Positions 13,995-22,494 of a DNA stretch of 32,007 nt are shown one piece after another. This DNA is from Actinacidiphila rubida (GTDB taxonomy: Bacteria; Actinomycetota; Actinomycetes; Streptomycetales; Streptomycetaceae): the NCBI RefSeq assembly GCF_900110255.1, contig NZ_FODD01000064.1:1-32007 (forward strand). Direction: 5' to 3'. Position numbers and translations under genes: made by a program. Below the pieces are notes generated by a model that worked only from the letters and a program-made list of their open reading frames with translations, did not search any database and had not been told where the DNA came from. Each line of letters opens with the position of its first letter. Positions within the stretch are counted from its first letter, which is position 1.

Positions 13995-14979
13995 TGATGT
14001 TTTCTCATCGAAGATCATTTCCAGGTTCTGTTGAGGACGAGTGCGGCGCGGGCGATGTCGCCGATTCGACTGGGGCTGAGGGAGACGTGTTTGAGTGCGC
14101 GCCAGCGTTCCTTGAGCTCGGCGGCTGCGCGCTCACCCAGGGCCCGCAGGTCTCTGATCAGGGTGTTTGTGGTGCGGGTGTCGGCGTGTAGGGCTTGTTC
14201 GGACTTGCCTTTGGGGCGGCGGACCGGGACGTGTATGCCGATGCCGGCGCCGATGTAGCCCTTGTCGGCGAGTGTCGGCAGGCCGTCGGTGGCGGCCTTG
14301 TAGAGGGCTGGCAGTGCGTGGATACGGGCGGCGGTGATGTCGGGGGTGGAGCCGGGCTCGACGTCGGAGACCCACAGCGGGCTGCCGTCCGGGGACGACA
14401 GGAACTGCACGTTGCCGCCGAATGCCTTGTGTTTCTGGCTGAACCACAGGTCGTTGCCGTTGTCGCGGACGCCCGCGAGGCGGTCGGACTCGATGAGGGT
14501 GCCGTCCAGGATGACGTGCGTCATTCCGTCCCGTCGGCAGCGGTTCAGGACATCGTGCAGGTCCGGAGCCTGGTCGGCGAGGACGTCGATGCCTTCGTGC
14601 AGGTAGCGGTAGCCGGTGGCCTGGGAGACGCCCGCGTCACGGGCCAGGCAGTGCACGCAAGCCCTCTCGCGGAACCAGCGCAGGACGAGCACGGCCTGGC
14701 GGAACGGGCCCAGGGCCCGAGATCCCCGCGGGGTGCGAAGCCGCCGCCGATGGGCGGCCAGCAACCGGGAGAGGTGGTCCACGACGTGGCGCGGGACATC
14801 GAGCGTGGCAACATAGGTGACCAACGTGAAGCCTCTGGTGGTTCGGACAAGATCTTGTGGTGAGACCTGTCCTACCAGGGGCTTTACGTCTGCTCACGAC
14901 CAGGATGCGTTCGTCCGATCCACCCCGGAGCGAGCGGTTCACGACGTTTCGCGAAGATCATTTCGCTGAGAACACCTCA
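13995..14979 (-). mobile_element. Complete IS5-type insertion sequence
   Basis: Imperfect terminal inverted repeats enclose one transposase gene: TGATGTTTTCTCATCGAA at 13995-14012 and its counterpart TGAGGTGTTCTCAGCGAA (reverse strand, 14979-14962), 15 of 18 positions matching. Length is about 985 bp. No clear target duplication is seen. To the right, GCCCTTTTCAACCTGC (about 14985-15000) resembles the end of the other IS5-type element (GGCTTTTTCAACCTGC, about 2639-2655), so this copy may have inserted next to an older remnant. Confidence 0.75.
14015..14824 (-). CDS. IS5-family DDE transposase (HARBI1-like), full length
   Basis: The product is 269 residues. An N-terminal helix-turn-helix (CLARDAGVSQATGYRYLHEG, about 60-80) precedes a DDE domain: THVILDGTLIESDR (first D), GSTPDITAARIHAL (second D) and RALGERAAAELKERW (E). 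LADKGYIGAG and QKHKAFGGNVQFL are also typical of DDE_Tnp_4. No frameshift or internal stop is seen and the terminal repeats are present, so the element may still be mobile. It belongs to a different branch from the remnants at 2647 and 11021. Confidence 0.9.
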   Translation of the reverse strand: MVTYVATLDVPRHVVDHLSRLLAAHRRRLRTPRGSRALGPFRQAVLVLRWFRERACVHCLARDAGVSQATGYRYLHEGIDVLADQAPDLHDVLNRCRRDGMTHVILDGTLIESDRLAGVRDNGNDLWFSQKHKAFGGNVQFLSSPDGSPLWVSDVEPGSTPDITAARIHALPALYKAATDGLPTLADKGYIGAGIGIHVPVRRPKGKSEQALHADTRTTNTLIRDLRALGERAAAELKERWRALKHVSLSPSRIGDIARAALVLNRTWK

Positions 14980-15029
14980 GTGAGCCCTTTTCAACCTGCC
15001 GGTGGGGGTGCGCAGTTGGGGGTGACAAC

Positions 15030-15440
15030 ATGGCGAAGCCCCTGGTAGATGGGTTTTCGACCAAGAAATCCGTCTCCACCAGAGGCTTCGTGTGCTGCTG
15101 GGGACTGGCCGAGCAGGTCGGTCATGTCGGCCCCGATGCGATGCAGCGACTGCTCCGCTCTGCCCGTTGGGATGCCGATGCCGTGCGGGATGAGGCTCGT
15201 TCCTACGTGGTCGAGCATCTTGGAACCCCGGAGGGCGTGCTGATCGTGGACGAGACCGGGTTCCTGAAGAAGGGTGACCAATCGGCTGGTGTCCAACGGC
15301 AGTACACCGGAACAGCGGGAAGAATAGAAAACGCGCAGGTCGGGGTGTTCCTTGCCTACGCGTCCGTGCGCGGACGGGCGTTGGTCGACCGTCGTCTCTA
15401 CCTTCCCGAGCAGACTTGGTGCCAGGCCTGTACCGGCCCA
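15030..15440 (+). pseudogene. IS701-family transposase fragment
   Basis: The frame carries an internal portion of an IS701 transposase: GLAEQVGHVGPDAMQRLLRS, ARWDADAVRDEARSYVVEHL, then VLIVDETGFLKKGDQSAGVQ and YTGTAGRIENAQVGVFLAYA, ending LVDRRLYLPEQTW. The first catalytic aspartate (VDETGFLKKG) is present. The N-terminal 50-60 residues and everything after the LYLP motif are missing. The fragment is squeezed between the IS5 element on the left and the IS3 element starting at 15468, which probably caused the right-hand loss. Confidence 0.85.
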
Positions 15441-15491
15441 TCCTCGCCGCCACCCGCACCCTGTCAAGCCCCGGGTTTCGTGGAGAGTGAG

Positions 15492-16412
15492 TTAGCTGGT
15501 TTTCTGGAGTGACGCAGGGGGTTCAGCCGCGAAGTAGGCGGCCTCGTGCTCGGCGGGGGTGACGTGGCCGAGCTCGCCGTGCAGGCGTCTCTGGTTGAAC
15601 CAGTCGACGTACTCGGCGACGGCGATCTCGACGTCGTTGATGGACGTCCAGGGACCCTTGTTGCGGATCAACTCAGCCTTGAACAGGCTGTTGAACGCCT
15701 CGGCGAGGGCGTTGTCATACGAGTCGCCCCTGGAACCGACCGAGGCCACGGCTGCCTCCTGTTCGAGGCGTTCGGTGTAGCGGATGGCACGGTATTGAAC
15801 GCCGCGGTCCGAGTGGTGCGTGAGACCGGCGAGGTCGGCGCCGGTGTGCCGGCGACGCCAGATCGCCATCTCCAGGGCGTCGAGGGCGAGGTCGGTGTAG
15901 AGGCTGGTGGCGACCTGCCAGCCGACGACCATGCGGGAGAACACGTCGATGACGAAGGCCGCGTAGACCCAGCCGGAGAAGGTTCTGATGTAGGTGATGT
16001 CCGCGACCCACAGCTGGTTGGGGGCAGTTGCGGTGAACTGCCGCTCGACCAGGTCGGCGGGCCGGTCGGTCTCGGGCGCCGGCCGGGTGGTGCGTGGGCT
16101 CTTGGCCCGGATCACGCCGCGCAGTCCCGCCTGGCGCATGAGGCGTTCGACCGTGCAGCGGGCCACCTCGTTCCCCTCCCGCATCAGGGCGGCGTGGACC
16201 TTGCGGGCGCCGTAGACCCCGTAGTTGTCGGTGTGGATGCGGCGTATCTCCTCGGTGAGGTACTCGTCGCGCCGGCTGCGGGCCGACGGCGGACGAGTGT
16301 GGGCGGCGTAGTAGGTGCTCGGCGCGATCGGCGCGTCTGTCTCGGCGAGGACGTCGCAGATCGGCTGGACGCCGAACAGTTCCTTGTGCTGATCGATGTA
16401 GGCGACCTTCAT
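15492..16412 (-). CDS. IS3 OrfB transposase (rve integrase), full length
   Basis: The 306 residues run from MKVAYIDQHKELFGVQPICD (HTH_21) through the rve domain with WVADITYIRTFSGW (first D), AAFVIDVFSRMVVGW (second D), LTHHSDRGVQY, then VASVGSRGDSYDNALAEAFN and SLFKAELI (E). All catalytic residues are present. Normally it is produced as an OrfAB fusion by frameshifting from OrfA, but the IS110 insertion separates the frames by 1.3 kb, so only an independent start at ATG 16412 could give OrfB here. Confidence 0.92.
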   Translation of the reverse strand: MKVAYIDQHKELFGVQPICDVLAETDAPIAPSTYYAAHTRPPSARSRRDEYLTEEIRRIHTDNYGVYGARKVHAALMREGNEVARCTVERLMRQAGLRGVIRAKSPRTTRPAPETDRPADLVERQFTATAPNQLWVADITYIRTFSGWVYAAFVIDVFSRMVVGWQVATSLYTDLALDALEMAIWRRRHTGADLAGLTHHSDRGVQYRAIRYTERLEQEAAVASVGSRGDSYDNALAEAFNSLFKAELIRNKGPWTSINDVEIAVAEYVDWFNQRRLHGELGHVTPAEHEAAYFAAEPPASLQKTS

Positions 16413-16447
16413 CGCAGTGGACGGTCCAGCTCCGCGATGCTCCTATG

Positions 16448-17563
16448 TCAAGCTGCCAGGCGAACTGGGAGGTCAGAGGGGGCCGTAGTCGGCTGAGCTG
16501 CGCCCTCGTCGGCCAGCAGAGCCCGAAAGACTCGGTCGGAGATGCGCCGTCGCAGCAGTCGCACCGCTTCCTTGGGCGTCTTGCCGCGGGCCAGCTGCTT
16601 TGCGAAATAGTCGGCGCCTTCACCGCCGCGGCGCACTTGCGTGACCGCGATCATGTGCAGGGCGTGGTTGATGGCCCGGTTTCCGCCCCGGTTCAGGCGC
16701 ACGCGGATCTTGTTGGAGGACCAGACCGGGATCGGGGCGGTGCCGGTGAAGCGCGCGTAGGCGTCCTTGGACTTGAACCGGTTGGCGCCGGCCGTCTCGC
16801 CGATGAGGACGGCCGCGCTGAGCACGCCGCAGCCGGGGATGGCCAGCAGCGACGGCGCCAGTACCTCGACCAGCTTACGCAGCCGAGCCTCCAGCGCGTT
16901 GATCTGCTCGGTCAGCCGTCGGCACTCGACAACCAGGTCGCGGGCGATCTCCACCACGACGCCCGCATGGTCGGCGAGGGCCGCAGCGAGCGCGTCGAAC
17001 ACGCACAAACGGCGCAAGCCCCGAGAGGGCACAGGCAGTTCGGGATCGATCTCGTGCAGGAACCAGCGCAGCTTGTTCGCCGCTGCGGTACGGGAGCGCA
17101 CGAGGCGGCGGCGGTGATCGGCCAGGAGCTTCACGTCACGGGCCGGGCCCGCGAGGCTGGCCCGGGGCAGGTCGGGTTCGCGCAGCGCCACCCGGGCCAC
17201 CGCCTCGGCGTCGATCGGGTCGGACTTGCCTCGCTCGCGGGCCGAGCGGCGAGCCCCGGCCATCAGCCGGGTGTGCACCCGCACCACCTCATGACCGGCC
17301 ACAAGAAGGTCGGCCTCAAAGCGGCGGGTCAGATGGCGGCAGTCCTCTATGGCCAGCAAGACCCGTCCGAACTGGGTAAACCACTTGATCGCCTGGGCGT
17401 GACCGGCCGGGGTCGCGGCGACGGTGACCTCACTGACGCGGCGTCCCAGCGGGTCGACCGCAACCAACGTGTGCGTCTTCTTGTGTCCGTCGATGCCGAC
17501 AACGTGCACGAAAGCCTCCGCAGCTCGGTGGAGAGTCGATGGGCATCTCCACCGCGGGGGCAC
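16448..17563 (-). CDS. IS110-family DEDD recombinase/transposase
   Basis: The product is 371 residues. The N-terminal DEDD (RuvC-like) domain shows VHVVGIDGHKKTHTLVAVD (D25), VLLAIEDCRHL (E), and KSDPIDAEAVARVAL (DxxD). The C-terminal transposase_20 domain shows LLAIPGCGVLSAAVLIGE, then RFTGTAPIPVWSSNK (containing the likely catalytic serine) and RGGNRAINHALHMIAV. Length and motifs are those of a complete enzyme. Known relatives excise a circular form and integrate it at sites chosen by a bridge RNA encoded in the element. GTG 17563 gives the longest product; a start nearer VHVVGID is possible. Confidence 0.92.
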   Translation of the reverse strand: MPPRWRCPSTLHRAAEAFVHVVGIDGHKKTHTLVAVDPLGRRVSEVTVAATPAGHAQAIKWFTQFGRVLLAIEDCRHLTRRFEADLLVAGHEVVRVHTRLMAGARRSARERGKSDPIDAEAVARVALREPDLPRASLAGPARDVKLLADHRRRLVRSRTAAANKLRWFLHEIDPELPVPSRGLRRLCVFDALAAALADHAGVVVEIARDLVVECRRLTEQINALEARLRKLVEVLAPSLLAIPGCGVLSAAVLIGETAGANRFKSKDAYARFTGTAPIPVWSSNKIRVRLNRGGNRAINHALHMIAVTQVRRGGEGADYFAKQLARGKTPKEAVRLLRRRISDRVFRALLADEGAAQPTTAPSDLPVRLAA

Positions 17564-17746
17564 GCCTCAATCGGGCTCGCGCGGCACGCTCCTATCAGGC
17601 CACTCCGCGGTGGAGACCCGGGCCGGCGGGGCGGCACATCGCCGACAAGCCACCATCGCTGGGGCAGCAAAGAAACGAGCCAGCCCCGCCGGTGCCCATC
17701 ACTCTGTCACCACCCGTAGGCCCGTGTCGCAGACTCTGTCATTGAG
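17564..17746 (-). ncRNA. Candidate IS110 bridge RNA region
   Basis: In IS110-group elements (such as IS621) the noncoding DNA before the recombinase gene is transcribed as a bridge RNA of roughly 150-200 nt with target- and donor-binding loops. Here the 183 bases between the element's upstream end and the GTG start are the only noncoding part large enough to hold it. No structure was computed; the call is by position and family knowledge. Confidence 0.4.
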
Positions 17747-18036
17747 GCGAAGAAAGCCGAGGCGGACTTCAATATCGCGTTCGCCCGCCGCAGTTCCTTC
17801 ACCTCCCGCTCCAACTCCGCGATCCGCGCGGCCTCCACGCTGGTGGTCCCGGGCACGACGCCCTCGTCGATCTCGGCGCGTTTCACCCAACCCCGCAAAG
17901 CCTCGGGATGCACGTCCAGCTGGTCGGCGATCCGCTTGATCGCACCAGCCCGGCCGGCCGGGTCCTTGCGGGCCTCGACGGCCAGACGCGTCGCGCGTTC
18001 ACGCAGTTCGTCGGGGTACTTACGGGGAGCAGCCAT
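17747..18036 (-). pseudogene. IS3 OrfA, split by the IS110 insertion
   Basis: About 97 residues from ATG 18036 (preceded by GGAAGGA): MAAPRKYPDELRERATRLAV, an HTH (IADQLDVHPEALRGWVKRAE) and the coiled coil IAELEREVKELRRANAILKSASAFFA. At 17747 the frame leaves IS3 and reads into IS110, stopping at 17707. The missing last residues (AELDRPLR and stop) are found at about 16412-16436 on the other side of the IS110. The insertion separates OrfA from OrfB and should abolish the frameshift product. Confidence 0.88.
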
Positions 18037-18082
18037 GATCGGCATCCTTCCGGGTCTTGATGATCTCCATCAAACCCGGGGC

Positions 18083-18639
18083 GGTTCACTTGCGCCTCAC
18101 AACCCGCTGGCCGACCGCCTGTCGCCGTCGAGGTCATGCACGGGCTCATCGGTGCTCGGTTCGAACGGCCAGCAGTCGAAGCTGACCCCCGCCGGTGGGA
18201 GGCGCGCTCTGGCGCGCACGAATCCGCAGGCGAGCGGGCAGGGGCTGCGGCCACCGATGTGTGCCCGAGCTTGCACGGCCGCCAGGCCGACTCCTTGGGA
18301 AGGACCCCAGGCTAGGGTGAGATCGGCGGCGAGGGCGCGCTGGTCAGGTCCACCGAGGCACTACTTTGTGGCGAACACCGCCTGGAAAGACGTGTTTCCG
18401 TCACCGTGGGTGGCCCATGCGCTCACCTGGCCGACGCGGAAGAGTTAACCGGTCGGAGCGACAGCACCGCCCGGGACAGCCCGCGCCTTTCCCGGCGATG
18501 CCCGTCGCATCTCACCGAACCCACCTATCCACTCAGCAGCCGCGCAGCCTGTCGGCCGGGGATGCCCGGATCGTCAGGTACCTACCCCGCAACATCGGTG
18601 GCACGGAGCGGCGATGCGAAGGGCGGACCGCCCTGTCTG
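18083..18639. other. Region without a confident gene between IS3 end and helicase gene
   Basis: Nearly 560 bases. The best candidate is a reverse-strand frame of about 85 codons (18097 to about 18353) reading GGPDQRALAADLTLAWGPSQ, then GVGLAAVQARAHIGG and ending VHDLDGDRRSASGL; it has no start and no recognised family, and may be a gene fragment clipped by the IS3. Nothing is seen in 18360-18639. Confidence 0.35.
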
Positions 18640-21600
18640 TCAGCGCGTCAGCTTGATGTCACGAGTCCAAGCGTCGCTGCGCCCGTTGGGTGTGGTCTTG
18701 CATGTGTTGTCGTAGCAGCGCCAGAACCAAGTCCTGTTCCGCCTGCGCCGAAGTTCGATGGATGTGCTGCCGCACCTGCCGCACTTCGGCGGACGGGAGA
18801 AGATCTCCGCGTTGAGCTCGGTCAGCAGTTTGCGGGCGAAGTGGGCACCATGCATCGTCAGCATCAGCTCACGGGTCCAGCTCTGCGAGAGCGTGTTGAG
18901 GCTGCCGAGCATGACCGTGCGCTCGTCGATGACCACGACCTTTTGGTGCATGACATTGACCGGGACCACGGTGTGCGCCAAGGCTCTGAGATCCGCGATG
19001 AGTTGCTGGTTCTCGGGCCGTGCCTGGATCTGGTCGGTGTCGTCGCGGATGAAGACCCTCAATCGGACTCCGCGACTGACCGCGTCTTGGAGCAGGGGGA
19101 GCAGACTGCGGATCCGTCGCGCCACCCATGGTGCCCACAGCCACAAGGACGCCTTGGCCGCCCGCAACTGGTCCTCGAAGGCACTGTAGAACGCTGTCTC
19201 GTCATGAATGTCCGTGACTTCGACGTGCCGGCTCAAGACGTCTGCGAGAGCCGAGCCGAACTCGCCCAGCGCGCTGTCGTGTGTATGCGGCGGAGTGATC
19301 AAATGCTTGGCGTGCAGCCACCGCACGCCCTGCGTCCCGGTCAGAGCCTTCAGATGGGCGAGGGCCGTGCCGTCCTGCGCGGAGACGATGCGCTCTCGGC
19401 TGGCGATGACGTACAAGCGCGTCTGCGCGCGTGTGGCCGCAACGTTGAAAAGCCTCGCACCGTCCCGCGGCCACTGACGGGCTCCGGGCTGCGCGCTGGC
19501 CTGAGCCATCCACATCGGCCGGCCCCACGCGCTCTCGACGGTGTCGAAGACGACGACGGGGAACTCCCGTCCCTGAAAGCGGTGCGCTGTGCCGACCTCG
19601 GCCAGCGGGCGGCCTTCGGGCTCGACGTCCCGCAAGGCCTCCAACGTGGCGTCGGCCTGCATGCGGTAGGGCGTGACGATTCCCGTCTCCTCACCGCCCT
19701 CGCGGTGAAGTTCGACCAGCGCCCTGGATATCAGCGGCCCGGCCGCCCACCAGCCGCTGCTGGCGCCGGTCAGGTGGACAAGCGCGAGCTCGTGCAGCCC
19801 GTCGGTGTCGACCAGGACGATCTCCGGATCGCCCGGCGGCCGCGGCGCCAGGACACGCGATGACCCCTGAAGCATTCCGCCGTAGGCCAGAGCGTTGACG
19901 AACCGCATCACAGCGGGCCCGAAGCGGTGCTGCTCGACCAGGCTCACACAGGCCGGGTGCCGCTGTGCGTCCGCAGGCTCGACGATGCCGCAGTGCCGGA
20001 ACACATCGGGGAGAAGCCACCTTTTGACGTCCTGCCGACCGCTGTCCTTGACTGCGGGAGGAATGACCGCTCCGAGCTGCATGAAGTCACCCAGCAGCAC
20101 CACGGCACGGGAAGCTTTCGCCGCGGCGAGGATGATCTCCGGCAGGGTGGCCGCCCCGGCCTCATCGACCAGGACCACATCGTAGGGGCCTTCGAAGACC
20201 GCCTTGTTGGTCCGGAACCGGGCCAGCGTGGTGGCGACCAGCCTGGCGCCCTTGATGATCTCGCCCTGGGCATTGCGCGAGAGCCGCTCGAACTCCTGCT
20301 GAACCTGCTGGAACTGCTTCTCCAGCCCCGGGCGTCGCCTGCCGTCGGCAGCCACCCCCGGCCGCAGACGTTCGGCCGCGTCATGGAGGGCCGGCCAGCT
20401 CCTCGCCTCGGCGGCCGCCACCACCTCCGCCGCCTCACGGGCAGAGCGTGCCGCCTGCTCGCACTCCTCGGCGCCAGCCCGTGCGGCAGCTGCCCGTTGC
20501 CCAGCTCTGTCCCGGACTTCGTGCGCAGCGCCCAGATCCGCATCGAGCACGGCGATCTGCTCACGCGTGTGTGCGGCGTCCGCCAGGAGCAGCATCACCT
20601 GCTCGTCGATAGCGGCACTGTGGGTCTCGGCGGTGGCACGGGCGCACAACGCCTCTTGGCGCTCCACAGTGGATTGCTGCTCGGCCTCGTGCAACTGCTC
20701 CCGCAGCCGGTTACGGTCCTGGCGCATTCGCCACCTGGCGACGGCGCCTTTGCCCTCCGCGGCCAGCAGTTGCTCCCGCAGTTGGGAGCAGCGGTCCTCG
20801 CTGATAAGCGTCGCCGCTTCCTTGCGTTCCGCCGCCCGCAGGACATCGGCCTGCTCCCTGCGCAAGGCATCAGATTTGCCCCAGAGCCTGCGTGAGTCCT
20901 CACACTCCGCGACCTGCGAGGTGGCATCGTGCACCGCCGTCTCAGCATCGTGAAGGTCCTGCCGGGCCCGCACCAGAGCGGCCCGGGCGTCAGCGGCCTT
21001 CGCGGCCGTAGACCGGACATCGCGGCCGGGGGAGCCCAGCAGGGCCACTGCGGCCGCGTACCCCTCCGGATCGAAGCCGATGAGCTGCGCCCCCACCGCT
21101 GCCAGCTCGGCTGTGCGGGCGCGGATCGCCACGAGTTCGGCCTCGATCCCGCGGCGGCGTTCGGTGGTCTGCGCGAGCCGCTCACGGACCATCAGAGGCA
21201 GGGACACCCGCGGATCATCGGCCACTTCCCTCAGCTGAGGGGGACCCACCCGCACGATGTCTCCGCTGCCATGCCGGTTCTCCTTGACGACGCCCAGCAG
21301 CGCGTTGTCGACGGCGATATTGGTCGCCGACACCAGGAGAACGCGCCGACCCGCAGCGATCAGGTCGCTGATGGCGCGTTTGAGGACGGTCGTCTTGCCC
21401 GTCCCCGGCGGTCCCCACACGAGCTGGACGCCGGTGCCCAAACAGGCCCGGTACGCCTCGACCTGAGCAGGATGGAACCCAGGGGGCACTAGCATCGCAG
21501 ATGAGTCGCCGCCGATCACCCCTGCCGCCAGGGCGCCAGCCAAGGGCGCTTCGCCCATGGCGGCGATCCCGTCTCGCAGGGCTTCGACCAGGAACGTCGC

Positions 21601-21921
21601 GGGCTGCTTCAGCATCCACAGGTGCGGGTCGGCCGGGTCGGCGAACTCGGCGACCTTCACCTGCAGCAGTGACCCGTTCTGGACGATCTCGGAGACGGAG
21701 AACGCGTCCTTCTCGATACTGCTCGCCTCGGGGCCGGCCAACTTCAGCGACTCCAGTTGATCGGGCCCGAGATCCCACCCGCGCAGGTCGATGGTGTAGA
21801 TCCCCGGCCCGCCGGCACGTACCGCTCTTCCCAAGCGCTGCCACCGAGGCTGCTTCCCGCCGCCCCCTTCCGCGGCGATCCATTCCCCCAGCGCCGCAAG
21901 GATCTCTTCGCGCCACCCCAC
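18640..21921 (-). CDS. mkoC: Upf1-like SF1 helicase fused to PLD-family nuclease (Mokosh type II MkoC-like)
   Basis: The product is 1093 residues from GTG 21921. The helicase motifs are: Walker A GPPGTGKTT (170-178), motif Ia LVSATNIAVDNAL (about 196-208), Walker B VVLVDEAGAATLPE (582-595), motif III VVLLGDFMQLGAVI (607-620), motif V GTAHRFQGREFPVVVFDTV (777-795) and motif VI NVAATRAQTRLYVIAS (826-841). Between Ia and Walker B, residues about 250-550 are a long Glu/Ala/Arg/Gln-rich coiled coil. Residues about 890-1040 are a phospholipase D-like nuclease with one HxKxxxxD site (H992, K994, D999) and GSLN (1006-1009). C1047, C1050, C1069 and C1074 form a zinc ribbon. In Mokosh defence, type II consists of one protein, MkoC, with COG1112 helicase plus PLD nuclease. 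No partner gene is adjacent. The symbol is by architecture only. Confidence 0.82.
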   Translation of the reverse strand: MGWREEILAALGEWIAAEGGGGKQPRWQRLGRAVRAGGPGIYTIDLRGWDLGPDQLESLKLAGPEASSIEKDAFSVSEIVQNGSLLQVKVAEFADPADPHLWMLKQPATFLVEALRDGIAAMGEAPLAGALAAGVIGGDSSAMLVPPGFHPAQVEAYRACLGTGVQLVWGPPGTGKTTVLKRAISDLIAAGRRVLLVSATNIAVDNALLGVVKENRHGSGDIVRVGPPQLREVADDPRVSLPLMVRERLAQTTERRRGIEAELVAIRARTAELAAVGAQLIGFDPEGYAAAVALLGSPGRDVRSTAAKAADARAALVRARQDLHDAETAVHDATSQVAECEDSRRLWGKSDALRREQADVLRAAERKEAATLISEDRCSQLREQLLAAEGKGAVARWRMRQDRNRLREQLHEAEQQSTVERQEALCARATAETHSAAIDEQVMLLLADAAHTREQIAVLDADLGAAHEVRDRAGQRAAAARAGAEECEQAARSAREAAEVVAAAEARSWPALHDAAERLRPGVAADGRRRPGLEKQFQQVQQEFERLSRNAQGEIIKGARLVATTLARFRTNKAVFEGPYDVVLVDEAGAATLPEIILAAAKASRAVVLLGDFMQLGAVIPPAVKDSGRQDVKRWLLPDVFRHCGIVEPADAQRHPACVSLVEQHRFGPAVMRFVNALAYGGMLQGSSRVLAPRPPGDPEIVLVDTDGLHELALVHLTGASSGWWAAGPLISRALVELHREGGEETGIVTPYRMQADATLEALRDVEPEGRPLAEVGTAHRFQGREFPVVVFDTVESAWGRPMWMAQASAQPGARQWPRDGARLFNVAATRAQTRLYVIASRERIVSAQDGTALAHLKALTGTQGVRWLHAKHLITPPHTHDSALGEFGSALADVLSRHVEVTDIHDETAFYSAFEDQLRAAKASLWLWAPWVARRIRSLLPLLQDAVSRGVRLRVFIRDDTDQIQARPENQQLIADLRALAHTVVPVNVMHQKVVVIDERTVMLGSLNTLSQSWTRELMLTMHGAHFARKLLTELNAEIFSRPPKCGRCGSTSIELRRRRNRTWFWRCYDNTCKTTPNGRSDAWTRDIKLTR

Positions 21922-22185
21922 CCGCAGCCCCCGCTCTGTCCTGCCCCGGCCCGCACCCTACCCACCGTGACGTCTTGACCCCATGCCGCCACAGAAATCA
22001 AGCCACCACTGCCCACGGTGCCCCGTGTGCAGCTTTTTGCGGTCCCGGGGCTTCCCACCCAGATCCTTCGTGTGCTGGAGCGCCGATACGGCTGCCACCG
22101 CCGGCGCTCCTGTTGGGTCTGCCGCACGATCGGGTGACAACTTTGACCTGGCTTGTCCTGTGGGGCGGGTGGGAAGGATGTCGTT

Positions 22186-22494
22186 GTGCCCAAGCCTTAT
22201 CAGGAGGAGTTCCGTCAGGATGTCGTGCGGGTCGCGAGGAACCGCGGTCCGGGTGTGACGGTCGAGCAGGTGGCCACCGACTTCGGGGTCCATCCGATGA
22301 CGTTGTTCAAGTGGATGCGTCGCGCGGACATCGATGACGGGGCCAAGCCTGGCGCGACCAGCCAGGAGAGCGCGGAACTGCGGGAAGCGCGTCGGCGGAT
22401 CAAGCTGCTGGAGCAGGAGAACGAGGTCCTTCGGCGGGCCGCGGCCTCTCTGTCGCAGGCGCATCTGCCGGGAAAAGGTTCTACCCGCTCGTGA
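22186..22494 (+). CDS. IS3-family OrfA
   Basis: The product is 102 residues from GTG 22186, with GGAAGGA seven bases upstream. VPKPYQEEFRQDVVRVARNR leads into the HTH (VEQVATDFGVHPMTLFKWMR) and the zipper-like ELREARRRIKLLEQENEVLRRAAASLSQAHLPGK. It is intact and overlaps the OrfB frame by four bases (22491-22494, ATGA type). The matching element end is expected around 22130-22180 but no terminal repeat can be verified because the other end is lost. Confidence 0.85.
   Translation: MPKPYQEEFRQDVVRVARNRGPGVTVEQVATDFGVHPMTLFKWMRRADIDDGAKPGATSQESAELREARRRIKLLEQENEVLRRAAASLSQAHLPGKGSTRS

Larger units (their letters stand above)
16437..17746 (-). mobile_element. IS110-family element inserted into the IS3 orfA/orfB junction
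   Basis: Boundaries were set by reconstructing the host: joining base 16436 to base 17747 restores an uninterrupted IS3 OrfA frame. The element is 1310 bp, encodes one DEDD recombinase on the reverse strand and shows no terminal inverted repeats, as expected for IS110. About 180 bases lie between its upstream end (17746) and the recombinase start, and only 11 bases lie beyond the stop. Confidence 0.85.
15468..18082 (-). mobile_element. IS3-family insertion sequence interrupted by an IS110 element
   Basis: Terminal inverted repeats GCCCCGGGTTTCGTGGAGAG (left, 15468) and GCCCCGGGTTTGATGGAGAT (reverse strand from 18082) agree at 17 of 20 positions. Removing 16437-17746 joins the two halves exactly and restores OrfA to end SAFFAAELDRPLR followed by a stop, with OrfB overlapping as usual for IS3. 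The uninterrupted element would be about 1305 bp. No matching 3-bp target duplication is seen, so flanks have changed since insertion. Confidence 0.85.

Noticed and set aside
15030..15512. Functional IS701 transposase
   Set aside because: Only an internal fragment with the first catalytic aspartate remains; both ends are missing.
18406..19863. 485-codon forward open frame
   Set aside because: Lies antisense to the 3' end of the helicase-PLD gene and has no recognisable domain.
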